Assembly (NCBI GenBank): GCA_028290765.1
Contig: JAQGJF010001113.1
Coordinates: 1-5,317, forward strand
Direction: 5' to 3'
Length of the DNA stretch: 5,317 nt
Origin: Tardiphaga sp.
Lineage (GTDB): Bacteria; Pseudomonadota; Alphaproteobacteria; Rhizobiales; Xanthobacteraceae
Part shown: piece after piece, positions 1 through 4,993 of the stretch
Layout: every line of letters begins with the position of its first letter
Position numbering within the stretch: position 1 is the stretch's first letter
Position numbers and translations under genes: made by a program
The notes under the pieces: generated by a model
Database searches by the model: none
What the model was told of the DNA's origin: nothing
The model's input: the letters and a program-made list of their open reading frames with translations, nothing else

Positions 1-309
1 GGTGAGCTGCAGGCCGCGATAGATCAGGAAGAATTCGAAGCCGAACAGCACGCCGGCGAACAGGCCGGCCCGCAAGGTGCCGTCGCGCGCGAACAGGTCG
101 GTGCCGCGCAGCCGCGCCACCAGCACGATCACCAGGAGCGCGATACCCGACCGGATCATCGCCTGCAGGTTGGGCGGAATATCCTGCATCACGAGCTTGA
201 TCGCGATCTGGTTGAAGGCCCAGGTCAGGCAGAGCATCAACATCAGGGCAATGGCGCCGGCGGTAAGCGGACGACCCGCCGGGGTGACAATCAATTGGTC
301 CGATGACAT
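1..309 (-). CDS. EamA/DMT-family membrane transporter, N-terminal part (cut by left edge)
   Basis: The reverse strand from the ATG at 309 stays open to the window edge and gives the first 103 residues of a multi-pass inner-membrane protein. Hydrophobic helices lie near residues 16-37, 47-66 and 79-98. The segment CLTWAFNQIAIKLV (27-40) followed by PPNLQAMIRSGIA (45-57) is the typical first repeat of EamA (drug/metabolite transporter, DMT) proteins, where a Trp precedes helix 1's end and an Arg sits in helix 2. Family members export or import amino acids, metabolites or drugs; the substrate cannot be read from this part. A full protein would be about 300 residues with ten helices, so two thirds are missing. 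The upstream ATG at 326 is out of frame and soon meets a stop, so 309 is preferred; only a weak GGA precedes it. The gene is divergent from the hydrolase at 520. Family is fairly sure, substrate unknown. Confidence 0.85.
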   Translation of the reverse strand, partial: MSSDQLIVTPAGRPLTAGAIALMLMLCLTWAFNQIAIKLVMQDIPPNLQAMIRSGIALLVIVLVARLRGTDLFARDGTLRAGLFAGVLFGFEFFLIYRGLQLT

Positions 310-380
310 GGATATTCCGAAGACATGGAGCCTCAATGCCGGCTTGCCGCCGTGTTGTTGTTCGGTGGTGAATGATGGGG

Positions 381-411
381 GGTGAAACAGACTCTTCGGG
401 GCGAAACAGAC
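381..411. repeat. Two 12-bp direct repeats, GGYGAAACAGAC
   Basis: GGTGAAACAGAC (381-392) and GGCGAAACAGAC (400-411) differ at one base and their starts are 19 bp apart, close to two helical turns. They lie 72-102 bp upstream of the EamA transporter start and 109-139 bp upstream of the hydrolase start, in the divergent intergenic region. Direct repeats with this spacing can be activator or repressor sites, but no regulator gene sits beside them, so a regulatory role is inference. The repeat itself is directly visible. Confidence 0.4.
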
Positions 412-447
412 GATCGATTTCATCTGTAACCGATTAGTGGCAGCCAT

Positions 448-466
448 AACACGGTTGCACCGTATT
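448..466. promoter_or_regulatory. Operator-like inverted repeat upstream of the hydrolase
   Basis: The sequence AACACGGTTGCACCGTATT has perfect 5-bp arms (ACGGT at 451-455, ACCGT at 459-463) around TGC. The symmetry continues outward as AA/TT after one mismatched pair. Its size and symmetry suit a dimeric repressor such as a TetR, GntR or MarR protein. It ends 53 bp before the hydrolase start codon, in the divergent gap with the transporter. I could not assign a convincing -35/-10 pair to either gene, so this is a candidate only. Confidence 0.3.
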
Positions 467-519
467 TCCCCGCGAGCTTTGCGGTTTCAAATTGGTCATG
501 CCATTTCGGGGAGACACCC

Positions 520-1374
520 ATGCGCAGGTTCCTGCTGCCATTTCTCATCGCCATGGTGGTTCACCCGGCGCTGGCCGCGGAGCGGTGGGAAACCTTGCCA
601 CCGACGCCGGCACCGATCGCCACCGATCGCGGCGGCGAGGCCAAGGTCAACGGCGTCACTATCCATTATGCGGTCTACGGCCAAAACTTGGGTCGAGGCA
701 CCCCGGTGATCCTGCTGCATGGCGGCCTCGCCAACACCGACTATTGGGGCAACCAGGTGCCGGCCCTGGCGGCGCAACACACCGTCATCCTGATGGACAG
801 CCGCGGCCATGGCCGCAGCACGCGGGACCCCGGGCGAGCTTACGGTTACGACCTGATGGCCGACGACGTGGTGGCGCTGATGGACCATCTGAAGATCGCC
901 CGCGCCGACATCGTCGGCTGGAGCGACGGCGCCATTCTCGGCATCGACCTCGCGATGCGCCACAAGGAGCGGGTCGGCAAGATCTTCGCCTTCGCGGCCA
1001 ATACGGTGCCGTCGGGCGTCAAGGACGGTTTCGACAAGAACCCGACCTTTGCCGCCTTTATCGAGCGCGCCCGTCACGAATACGAGACCCATTCGACCAC
1101 CCCGAAGCAATACGACGCCTTCGTCGATCAAATCGGCAAGATGTGGGCCGAGCAGCCGAACTGGAGCGACGCGCAGCTCAAGGCGATCGATCGGCCGGTC
1201 CTCATCGTCGACGGCGACCATGACGAAGCGATCAAGCGCGAGCACACCGAATATATGGCGGCGACGATCCCGCACGCGAAGCTGGTGATCCTGCCCAATG
1301 CAAGCCACTTCGCCTTCCTGCAGGATCCCGGGCAATTCAATTTCACCGTGCTGCAATTCCTGGACGGCAAATAG
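520..1374 (+). CDS. Secreted alpha/beta-hydrolase fold protein
   Basis: A complete 284-residue protein with a clear Sec signal peptide: MRR, a hydrophobic core at residues 4-15, and an AxA site (A17-L18-A19) before cleavage, so it should act in the periplasm or outside the cell. The mature part shows the alpha/beta-hydrolase fold in order: HGG oxyanion-hole motif at 67-69, DSRGHGRS at 93-100, nucleophile elbow G-W-S-D-G with Ser135, the acid loop DGDHD at 231-235 (Asp235 the likely catalytic acid) and NASHF with His263. The triad is therefore complete. The HGG...DSRGHGRS pattern resembles proline iminopeptidases, haloperoxidase-like and carboxylic ester hydrolases; the substrate cannot be named. 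A good ribosome site, GGGGAG at 508-513, lies 6 bases before the ATG. It is a single gene between the divergent EamA transporter and the convergent zur gene. The long antisense frame over it is a GC-rich shadow. Confidence 0.92.
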   Translation: MRRFLLPFLIAMVVHPALAAERWETLPPTPAPIATDRGGEAKVNGVTIHYAVYGQNLGRGTPVILLHGGLANTDYWGNQVPALAAQHTVILMDSRGHGRSTRDPGRAYGYDLMADDVVALMDHLKIARADIVGWSDGAILGIDLAMRHKERVGKIFAFAANTVPSGVKDGFDKNPTFAAFIERARHEYETHSTTPKQYDAFVDQIGKMWAEQPNWSDAQLKAIDRPVLIVDGDHDEAIKREHTEYMAATIPHAKLVILPNASHFAFLQDPGQFNFTVLQFLDGK

Positions 1375-1382
1375 CGGCCGAG

Positions 1383-1421
1383 GTGATTACCCGACGTGAT
1401 TACCTGACGTGATTATCTGGC
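1383..1421. repeat. Three tandem 13-bp repeats between convergent genes
   Basis: GTGATTACCCGAC (1383-1395), GTGATTACCTGAC (1396-1408) and GTGATTATCTGGC (1409-1421) stand head to tail without gaps. Copies 1 and 2 differ at one base; copy 3 differs from copy 2 at two. They begin 8 bp after the hydrolase stop, and the third copy supplies the TAA stop (1415-1413 on the minus strand) and last two codons of zur. The array fills most of the 38-bp gap between the convergent genes. I see no strong hairpin or T-run, so it is not an obvious terminator; slipped-strand duplication is the simplest origin. Confidence 0.7.
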
Positions 1422-1901
1422 CTGGCAATGCGCGCAGGTGCCGGTGATTTCGACGACCGACAGTTTCGGCACAAAGCCGGTCGAGCGCGCGGCTTCGTTG
1501 AGGCTCTGCGCAACCGGCGTCGCCGGCACTTCGCCGACCGAGCCGCAGCGGTCGCAGATCAGGAAGGCCACCATCGCGGTGGCGTCATGATCATGCGCGC
1601 AGGCCAGGAACGCATTGCGGCTTTCGATGCGATGGACCAGACCATTCTCCATCAAGAAATCGAGCGCGCGATACACCGTGATCGGCGCCGGACGCGGCAT
1701 TGATTTCGCGAGTTCATCGATCACTTCATAGGCGCCGAGCAGGCGATGGCTGGACAAAAGCGCCTGCAGCACCTGGCGCCGGATCGGCGTGAATTTCTGC
1801 GCCCGGCCTTCGCACACAAGCTCGGCATGGTGAATCGCGTCCACGGCACAGCGATCATGGTCGTGGTCGGGTGCGGGGAAAGTCGGTTTCGTCGCTGTCA
1901 T
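1413..1901 (-). CDS. zur: Zur, Fur-family zinc-responsive repressor
   Basis: A 162-residue Fur-family protein. The winged helix comes first (about 35-95), with PITVYRALDFLMENGLVHRIES (73-94, longer motif described by position) matching the recognition helix and hinge typical of Zur rather than Fur. The C-terminal dimer domain has two CxxC pairs, C116/C119 and C156/C159, for the structural zinc. Regulatory-site ligands expected from E. coli Zur are present at H90, C101 and E124; the remaining His is probably H103 or H105 in the CAHDHD stretch. A His/Asp-rich DHDHDRC lies at 12-18. Zur with zinc normally represses zinc uptake (znuABC) and zinc-free ribosomal paralogs; none is in this window. 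An upstream in-frame ATG at 1958 would add 19 residues unlike the family, so the ATG at 1901 is preferred, though neither start has a strong ribosome site. It converges with the hydrolase and diverges from the patatin gene. Confidence 0.9.
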   Translation of the reverse strand: MTATKPTFPAPDHDHDRCAVDAIHHAELVCEGRAQKFTPIRRQVLQALLSSHRLLGAYEVIDELAKSMPRPAPITVYRALDFLMENGLVHRIESRNAFLACAHDHDATAMVAFLICDRCGSVGEVPATPVAQSLNEAARSTGFVPKLSVVEITGTCAHCQAR

Positions 1902-2033
1902 TGAACAACCATGTAACTGGGTTAATCCGATTTCGCCCGTCTTTTCAGCACCATCCAAGATTTAAATTCGACCTCGCGGCATCGTGTGTTGCACTGCAGC
2001 ATAAAAGCCCCAAATCCCTGAAAAGGTTGAAGA

Positions 2034-2059
2034 TCACCTCGGTGACGGACTCCCGTCCG
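2034..2059 (+). promoter_or_regulatory. Two adjoining short inverted repeats in the patatin leader
   Basis: TCACC-TC-GGTGA (2034-2045) is directly followed by CGGAC-TCCC-GTCCG (2046-2059). A second pairing, GACGG (2044-2048) with CCGTC (2053-2057), would exclude both, so the leader could switch between folds. They sit 35-60 bp upstream of the patatin TTG start. The arms are only five bases, which GC-rich DNA produces by chance, and no known riboswitch or attenuator is recognised here. Confidence 0.25.
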
Positions 2060-2080
2060 GATCTGGACACGGCCTCGGCA

Positions 2081-2085
2081 GAGAG
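2081..2085 (+). promoter_or_regulatory. Ribosome binding site supporting a TTG start
   Basis: GAGAG at 2081-2085 is 8 bases before the TTG at 2094. In the same frame no ATG or GTG exists between the upstream TGA stop (2043-2045) and this TTG, and the next Met codon lies inside the conserved patatin domain. The TTG is thus the only reasonable start. Confidence 0.55.
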
Positions 2086-2093
2086 ACATTCAA

Positions 2094-3203
2094 TTGGCAA
2101 CGCATCTCAAATCCTACCTCGACACGCTCACCAACTGGAGCAGCACTGGGGCGGCGAAAGCCCGCCCCAATGCCGCGAAGAAGGTCAACCTCGCGCTGCA
2201 GGGCGGCGGCGCGCACGGAGCCTTTACATGGGGCGTGCTCGATCATTTGCTAGCGGACGGGCGGCTGCAGATCACCGGGATATCGGGCGCTTCGGCCGGC
2301 GCGATCAACGCCGTGATGGTCGCCGACGGTCTGGCGCGCGGCGGGCCGGAGGAAGCCCGCAAGCGCCTCGCGGATTTCTGGCGCGCGGCCAGCGCCGGCG
2401 GCGACCTGCCGCCGATGCAGCGCGCGGTGGCGGACCGGCTGTTCACGCTGATGCCGTTTGCCACCACGCCGATCCAGAACTGGTTCGAGGCGATGTCGCA
2501 TTATTTCTCGCCCTACGAACTCAACCCGCTCAACATCAATCCGCTCAAGGGCCTGATCGAACGCTTCGTCGATTTCGATTCGCTGCGCGACAGCGAGCTG
2601 GCGCTGTTCGTCTCCGCCACCAATGTTCACACCGGGCGGTTGCGGATTTTTGGGCGCGAAAAGATCACCGCCGACGTGGTGATGGCGTCGGCGGCGCTGC
2701 CGTTCCTGTTCCAGGCGGTCGAGATCGACGAGGTGCCCTATTGGGACGGCGGCTATATGGGCAACCCGGCGATATTTCCGTTTCTGCAAACCACCGAAGC
2801 CGAAGACGTGCTGGTGGTGCAGATCAATCCGGTGGCGCGAACCACGACGCCGAAGACCTCGTCCGAAATCATCAACCGGCTGAACGAGATCACCTTCAAC
2901 TCGGCCTTGATTTCCGAACTGCGCGCCATGGATTTCGTCAACCAACTGATCGACGACGGGCAATTGCCCCACGGCAACGGCGAGAATCAATACCGCCGGC
3001 TCAATGTCCATCGCATCGATCTCGGCCCGCTCGGCAATCATTTGACCAGCCGCAGCAAGATGAAGACCGATTTCGATTTTTTCGAACTGCTGCATCGCGC
3101 CGGGGTACGCGCGGCGCGAAAATTTCTCGACCAGCATTTCGACGATATCGGCCAGCAGAGCTCGATCGACCTCGCCGCCGAGTCCGGGGTGGAGTGGGCT
3201 TGA
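2094..3203 (+). CDS. Patatin-like phospholipase
   Basis: A 369-residue patatin-family lipid acyl hydrolase, read from a TTG start. The domain begins with the oxyanion-hole loop QGGGAHGA (36-43). The nucleophile elbow is G-A-S-A-G with Ser67, inside GISGASAGA, and the catalytic aspartate is D218 in the D-G-G motif, preceded by PYW. This gives the full Ser-Asp dyad used to cleave acyl esters of phospholipids or related lipids. MASAALPFLF at 197-206 is also typical of the fold. The tail (about 250-365) with NRLNEITFNSALISELRAM (261-279) resembles the C-terminal extension (DUF3734-type) of bacterial patatins. No signal peptide or transmembrane helix is visible, so it is probably cytoplasmic or surface-bound at the inner membrane; it lacks the beta-barrel of secreted PlpD-type enzymes. 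In alphaproteobacteria such patatins often sit near polyhydroxybutyrate metabolism genes (from memory, unchecked); none is seen here. It is separate from the marR operon by 140 bp. Confidence 0.93.
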   Translation: MATHLKSYLDTLTNWSSTGAAKARPNAAKKVNLALQGGGAHGAFTWGVLDHLLADGRLQITGISGASAGAINAVMVADGLARGGPEEARKRLADFWRAASAGGDLPPMQRAVADRLFTLMPFATTPIQNWFEAMSHYFSPYELNPLNINPLKGLIERFVDFDSLRDSELALFVSATNVHTGRLRIFGREKITADVVMASAALPFLFQAVEIDEVPYWDGGYMGNPAIFPFLQTTEAEDVLVVQINPVARTTTPKTSSEIINRLNEITFNSALISELRAMDFVNQLIDDGQLPHGNGENQYRRLNVHRIDLGPLGNHLTSRSKMKTDFDFFELLHRAGVRAARKFLDQHFDDIGQQSSIDLAAESGVEWA

Positions 3204-3233
3204 GGCCCCGCCTCCGGTTCCGATTTCGGGAAC
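3202..3233 (+). terminator. Two stem-loops after the patatin gene, weak terminator candidate
   Basis: GAGGC-CCC-GCCTC (3202-3214) overlaps the patatin stop codon and is followed two bases later by GTTCC-gatttcg-GGAAC (3217-3233). Both stems are perfect over five base pairs. Only two T residues follow, so this is not a classic intrinsic terminator; it may still slow transcription or protect the 3' end. Confidence 0.35.
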
Positions 3234-3237
3234 TTAA

Positions 3238-3295
3238 CATTCCATTAGGATAGCCATGCCCATCCCGCAGAGCAGCATTCCATAATCCTGCCATG
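3238..3295. repeat. Imperfect direct repeat of about 20 bp in the patatin-marR gap
   Basis: Both copies start with CATTCCAT (3238-3245 and 3276-3283) and end with GCCATG (3253-3258 and 3290-3295), 38 bp apart at their starts. The middles differ: TAGGAT in one, AATCCT in the other, so the inner AGGAT (3247-3251) and ATCCT (3285-3289) are also inverted relative to each other. The region lies upstream of the marR promoter. It could be a regulatory site or a decayed duplication; no function is assigned. Confidence 0.35.
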
Positions 3296-3302
3296 TCATA
3301 TT

Positions 3303-3334
3303 CATAAGCAAGCTTATTATATTGGAAGCTTATG
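3303..3334 (+). promoter_or_regulatory. Probable MarR operator with overlapping -10 element
   Basis: Three copies of the half-site GCTTAT lie here: as ATAAGC at 3304-3309, and as GCTTAT at 3312-3317 and 3328-3333. The first two form the perfect palindrome ATAAGC-AA-GCTTAT (3304-3317); the first and third form a longer symmetry, CATAAGC (3303-3309) against GCTTATG (3328-3334). Between them TATATT (3318-3323) is a candidate -10, though no good -35 is seen about 17 bases upstream. Binding here would block transcription of marR and the efflux genes behind it, as MarR-family repressors usually do. The sites are AT-rich islands in GC-rich DNA. The sequence symmetry is seen; MarR binding is inferred. 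Confidence 0.6.
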
Positions 3335-3337
3335 GAG
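3334..3337 (+). promoter_or_regulatory. Ribosome binding site deciding the marR start
   Basis: GGAG lies 6 bases before the ATG at 3344. The alternative ATG at 3332 has only GGAAG three bases away and overlaps both the third operator half-site and the likely transcription start region, so 3344 is the better start. Confidence 0.5.
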
Positions 3338-3343
3338 TGGCCG

Positions 3344-3838
3344 ATGCCCCGAACCGGGGAGATCAATGTCGATTTTCTGTTCGCGCTGTTCGAGGTGCAG
3401 CGGATGCTGCGGCTGTATGCCGACAAGCAGGCGCGCCGCTATGGCCTGACCCGCGCCCAATGGGCAGTGCTCGCCAAGCTGGAACGCACTGAAGGGCTGA
3501 AGCAGACCGAAATCGCCGACCTCATGGAAATGCAGCCGATCACCCTGACCCGGCTGATCGACAAATTATGCGAGGCCGATCTGATCGAACGGCGCAGCGA
3601 CGACACCGATCGCCGCGTCAACCGGCTGTATCTGACCAAGGCGGCACGGCCGCTGATGGCCAAGCTCGCGGTGCTGCGCGGCGAGATCACGCAGGCCGCG
3701 CTGGCCGGGCTGAGCAATGCCGACACCCATCGCCTGGTCGATGACCTCGAATCCATCAAGGACAACGTCCGCGAGGCGCTTGCGAGCGCCGGACAGTCAC
3801 CAAAGATCACCAAATTCAAGGAACCTCACTATGGCTGA
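3344..3838 (+). CDS. MarR-family transcriptional regulator, probable repressor of the efflux operon
   Basis: A 164-residue winged-helix regulator from the ATG at 3344 (168 residues if the ATG at 3332 is used). The N-terminal dimer helix spans about 8-33. The helix-turn-helix includes LKQTEIADLMEMQPITLTRL (52-71), with the recognition helix at about 64-77, and the wing carries DDTDRRVNRLYLT (86-98), the classic MarR D-x-R-R wing. The C-terminal helices (100-147) complete the dimer interface. Proteins of this class bind palindromic operators as dimers and let go when a phenolic or other drug-like ligand binds. It is the first gene of marR-emrA-emrB and its stop overlaps the emrA start by 8 bp, so it most likely represses its own operon through the GCTTAT sites just upstream. 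The tail after about 150 (QSPKITKFKEPHYG) is not part of the domain. Confidence 0.9.
   Translation: MPRTGEINVDFLFALFEVQRMLRLYADKQARRYGLTRAQWAVLAKLERTEGLKQTEIADLMEMQPITLTRLIDKLCEADLIERRSDDTDRRVNRLYLTKAARPLMAKLAVLRGEITQAALAGLSNADTHRLVDDLESIKDNVREALASAGQSPKITKFKEPHYG
3818..3823 (+). promoter_or_regulatory. Ribosome binding site deciding the emrA start
   Basis: AAGGAA, within the last codons of marR, is 7 bases before the ATG at 3831. This supports 3831 over the in-frame upstream ATG at 3717, which would put 38 extra residues deep inside marR without family likeness. The arrangement indicates translational coupling. Confidence 0.65.
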
Positions 3839-4988
3839 ACCCGTGCTGAAATTCCCGCCCGACCAGAAGGGCAATCCGGACAAGCCGGCGGGATCGGCAA
3901 CTTCATCGAAACAGACGCTGATGGGCAGACTGCGCCGTCACCGCCGCACCCTGCTGCTGGTCGTGCTTCCGATCATCGCGCTGGTCGGCGGCGTCGCGTT
4001 CTATCTGAGCGGCGGCCGCTACGTCACCACCGACGACGCCTATGTCGGCGCGCAGAAAGTCCTGATCACGCCGGATATTTCCGGCAAGGTCGAGAAGATC
4101 GTGGTGCGCGAGGGCGCCCACGTCAATCAGGGCGACGTGCTGTTCGAGATCGATCCGGTGCCGTTCCGCCTCGCGCTACAGCAGGCCAAGGCGACGCTCG
4201 ACACGGCCCGAACCAATTACGACAACCTCGTCAGCAACGTCAAAATCTACGGCCAGATGGGTGAACTCGCCCAGCAGGGCGTCGACCTGAAGCAGCGCGA
4301 CGTCGATCGCAAATCGTCGCTGGTCAAGAGCAATGCCGGCTCGCAGCTCGACCTCGACAATTCGGCGACCTCGCTAGTCACCGCGCGCGCCCAGCTCGAA
4401 CTGCTCAAGCAGCAGATCGCGACCTCGAAGAACCAGTTGCTCGGCAATCCCGATTTGCCGCTGGAGGAGTTCCCGCCCTATGCGCAGGCCAAGGCGGCGC
4501 TGGACCAGGCCCAGCGCAACCTCGACCACACCGTGCTGAAGGCGCCGATCGGCGGCACCGCGACCCAGGTCGACAACATCCAGCTCGGCCGCTTCGTCGC
4601 CGCCGGCACGCCGATCCTGACCGTGATCGACGACGCCAAACCCTGGGTCGACGCCAACCTCAAGGAATCCGACTTTACCTATATCGCCGTCGGCCAGTCC
4701 GTCGCCATCGATGTCGACGCGTTCCCCGACCACGTCTTCAAGGGCCCCGTCGGCTCACTGAGCCCCGGCACCGGCGCGCAATTCGCCATCCTGCCGCCGC
4801 AGAACGCCACCGGCAATTTCGTCAAGGTGGTGCAGCGCGTGCCGGTGCGCATCTATCTCGATCATGATGATCCGGCCGTGCGCAAGCTCAAGGCCTGCAC
4901 GAGCTCCTACACCTCGATCTACACCAGACACCACCGTTCGCTGCTGGCGCTGCTCGGCATGTCGGCGGCTGCCGGGAAGCAGGACTAG
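3831..4988 (+). CDS. emrA: EmrA-type membrane fusion (HlyD) adaptor of a drug efflux pump
   Basis: A 385-residue periplasmic adaptor. A basic cytoplasmic N-terminus (RLRRHRR at 33-39) precedes one membrane helix (40-60). Then comes YVTTDDAYVGAQ (64-75), a hallmark of EmrA/HlyD proteins, and the first half of the lipoyl domain (76-111, with GKVEKIVVREGAHVNQGDVL at 85-104). A long alpha-helical hairpin, which would reach the TolC-type channel, covers about 112-235. The second lipoyl half follows, APIGGTATQ (238-246) to TPILTVI (260-266), and then the beta-barrel domain to about 345. EmrA joins the EmrB transporter to an outer-membrane channel so that drugs leave the cell directly; the channel gene is not in the window. 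The start is set by an AAGGAA site. One oddity is the C-terminal stretch LKACTSSYTSIYTRHH (353-368), where relatives usually have an L-x-x-G-M-S-V pattern. The exact symbol is nominal; the family is certain. Confidence 0.92.
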   Translation: MAEPVLKFPPDQKGNPDKPAGSATSSKQTLMGRLRRHRRTLLLVVLPIIALVGGVAFYLSGGRYVTTDDAYVGAQKVLITPDISGKVEKIVVREGAHVNQGDVLFEIDPVPFRLALQQAKATLDTARTNYDNLVSNVKIYGQMGELAQQGVDLKQRDVDRKSSLVKSNAGSQLDLDNSATSLVTARAQLELLKQQIATSKNQLLGNPDLPLEEFPPYAQAKAALDQAQRNLDHTVLKAPIGGTATQVDNIQLGRFVAAGTPILTVIDDAKPWVDANLKESDFTYIAVGQSVAIDVDAFPDHVFKGPVGSLSPGTGAQFAILPPQNATGNFVKVVQRVPVRIYLDHDDPAVRKLKACTSSYTSIYTRHHRSLLALLGMSAAAGKQD

Positions 4989-4993
4989 ACTGA

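Noticed and set aside
77..385. Plus-strand frame of 102 codons over the left transporter
   Set aside because: The minus strand shows a clear EamA protein over the same bases; the plus frame has no family likeness.
496..1356. Long minus-strand open frame (286 codons) opposite the hydrolase
   Set aside because: It mirrors the hydrolase gene, has no domain and is rich in Arg, Asp, Val and His as expected for an antisense frame in GC-rich DNA. The plus-strand frame has a signal peptide, a full catalytic triad and a ribosome site.
1914..1924. TAAC-TGG-GTTA inverted repeat near the zur start, considered as a Zur box
   Set aside because: Arms are only four bases and the orientation is opposite to the GTTAT/ATAAC form known for Zur boxes.
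1989..2017. TTGCAC as a -35 element for the patatin gene
   Set aside because: No acceptable -10 sits 16-18 bases downstream; AAATCC at 2012-2017 is too poor.
2250..3137. Long minus-strand open frame (295 codons) opposite the patatin gene
   Set aside because: No recognisable domain and shadow-like composition, while the plus strand encodes a complete patatin.
1871..3253. Plus-strand frame of 460 codons across the zur-patatin gap and the patatin gene
   Set aside because: It runs out of frame with patatin and is extremely Arg-rich, a typical shadow frame.
3908..3916. GAAACAGAC again inside emrA, as in the 381-411 repeats
   Set aside because: A single 9-base match inside coding sequence, best explained by chance.
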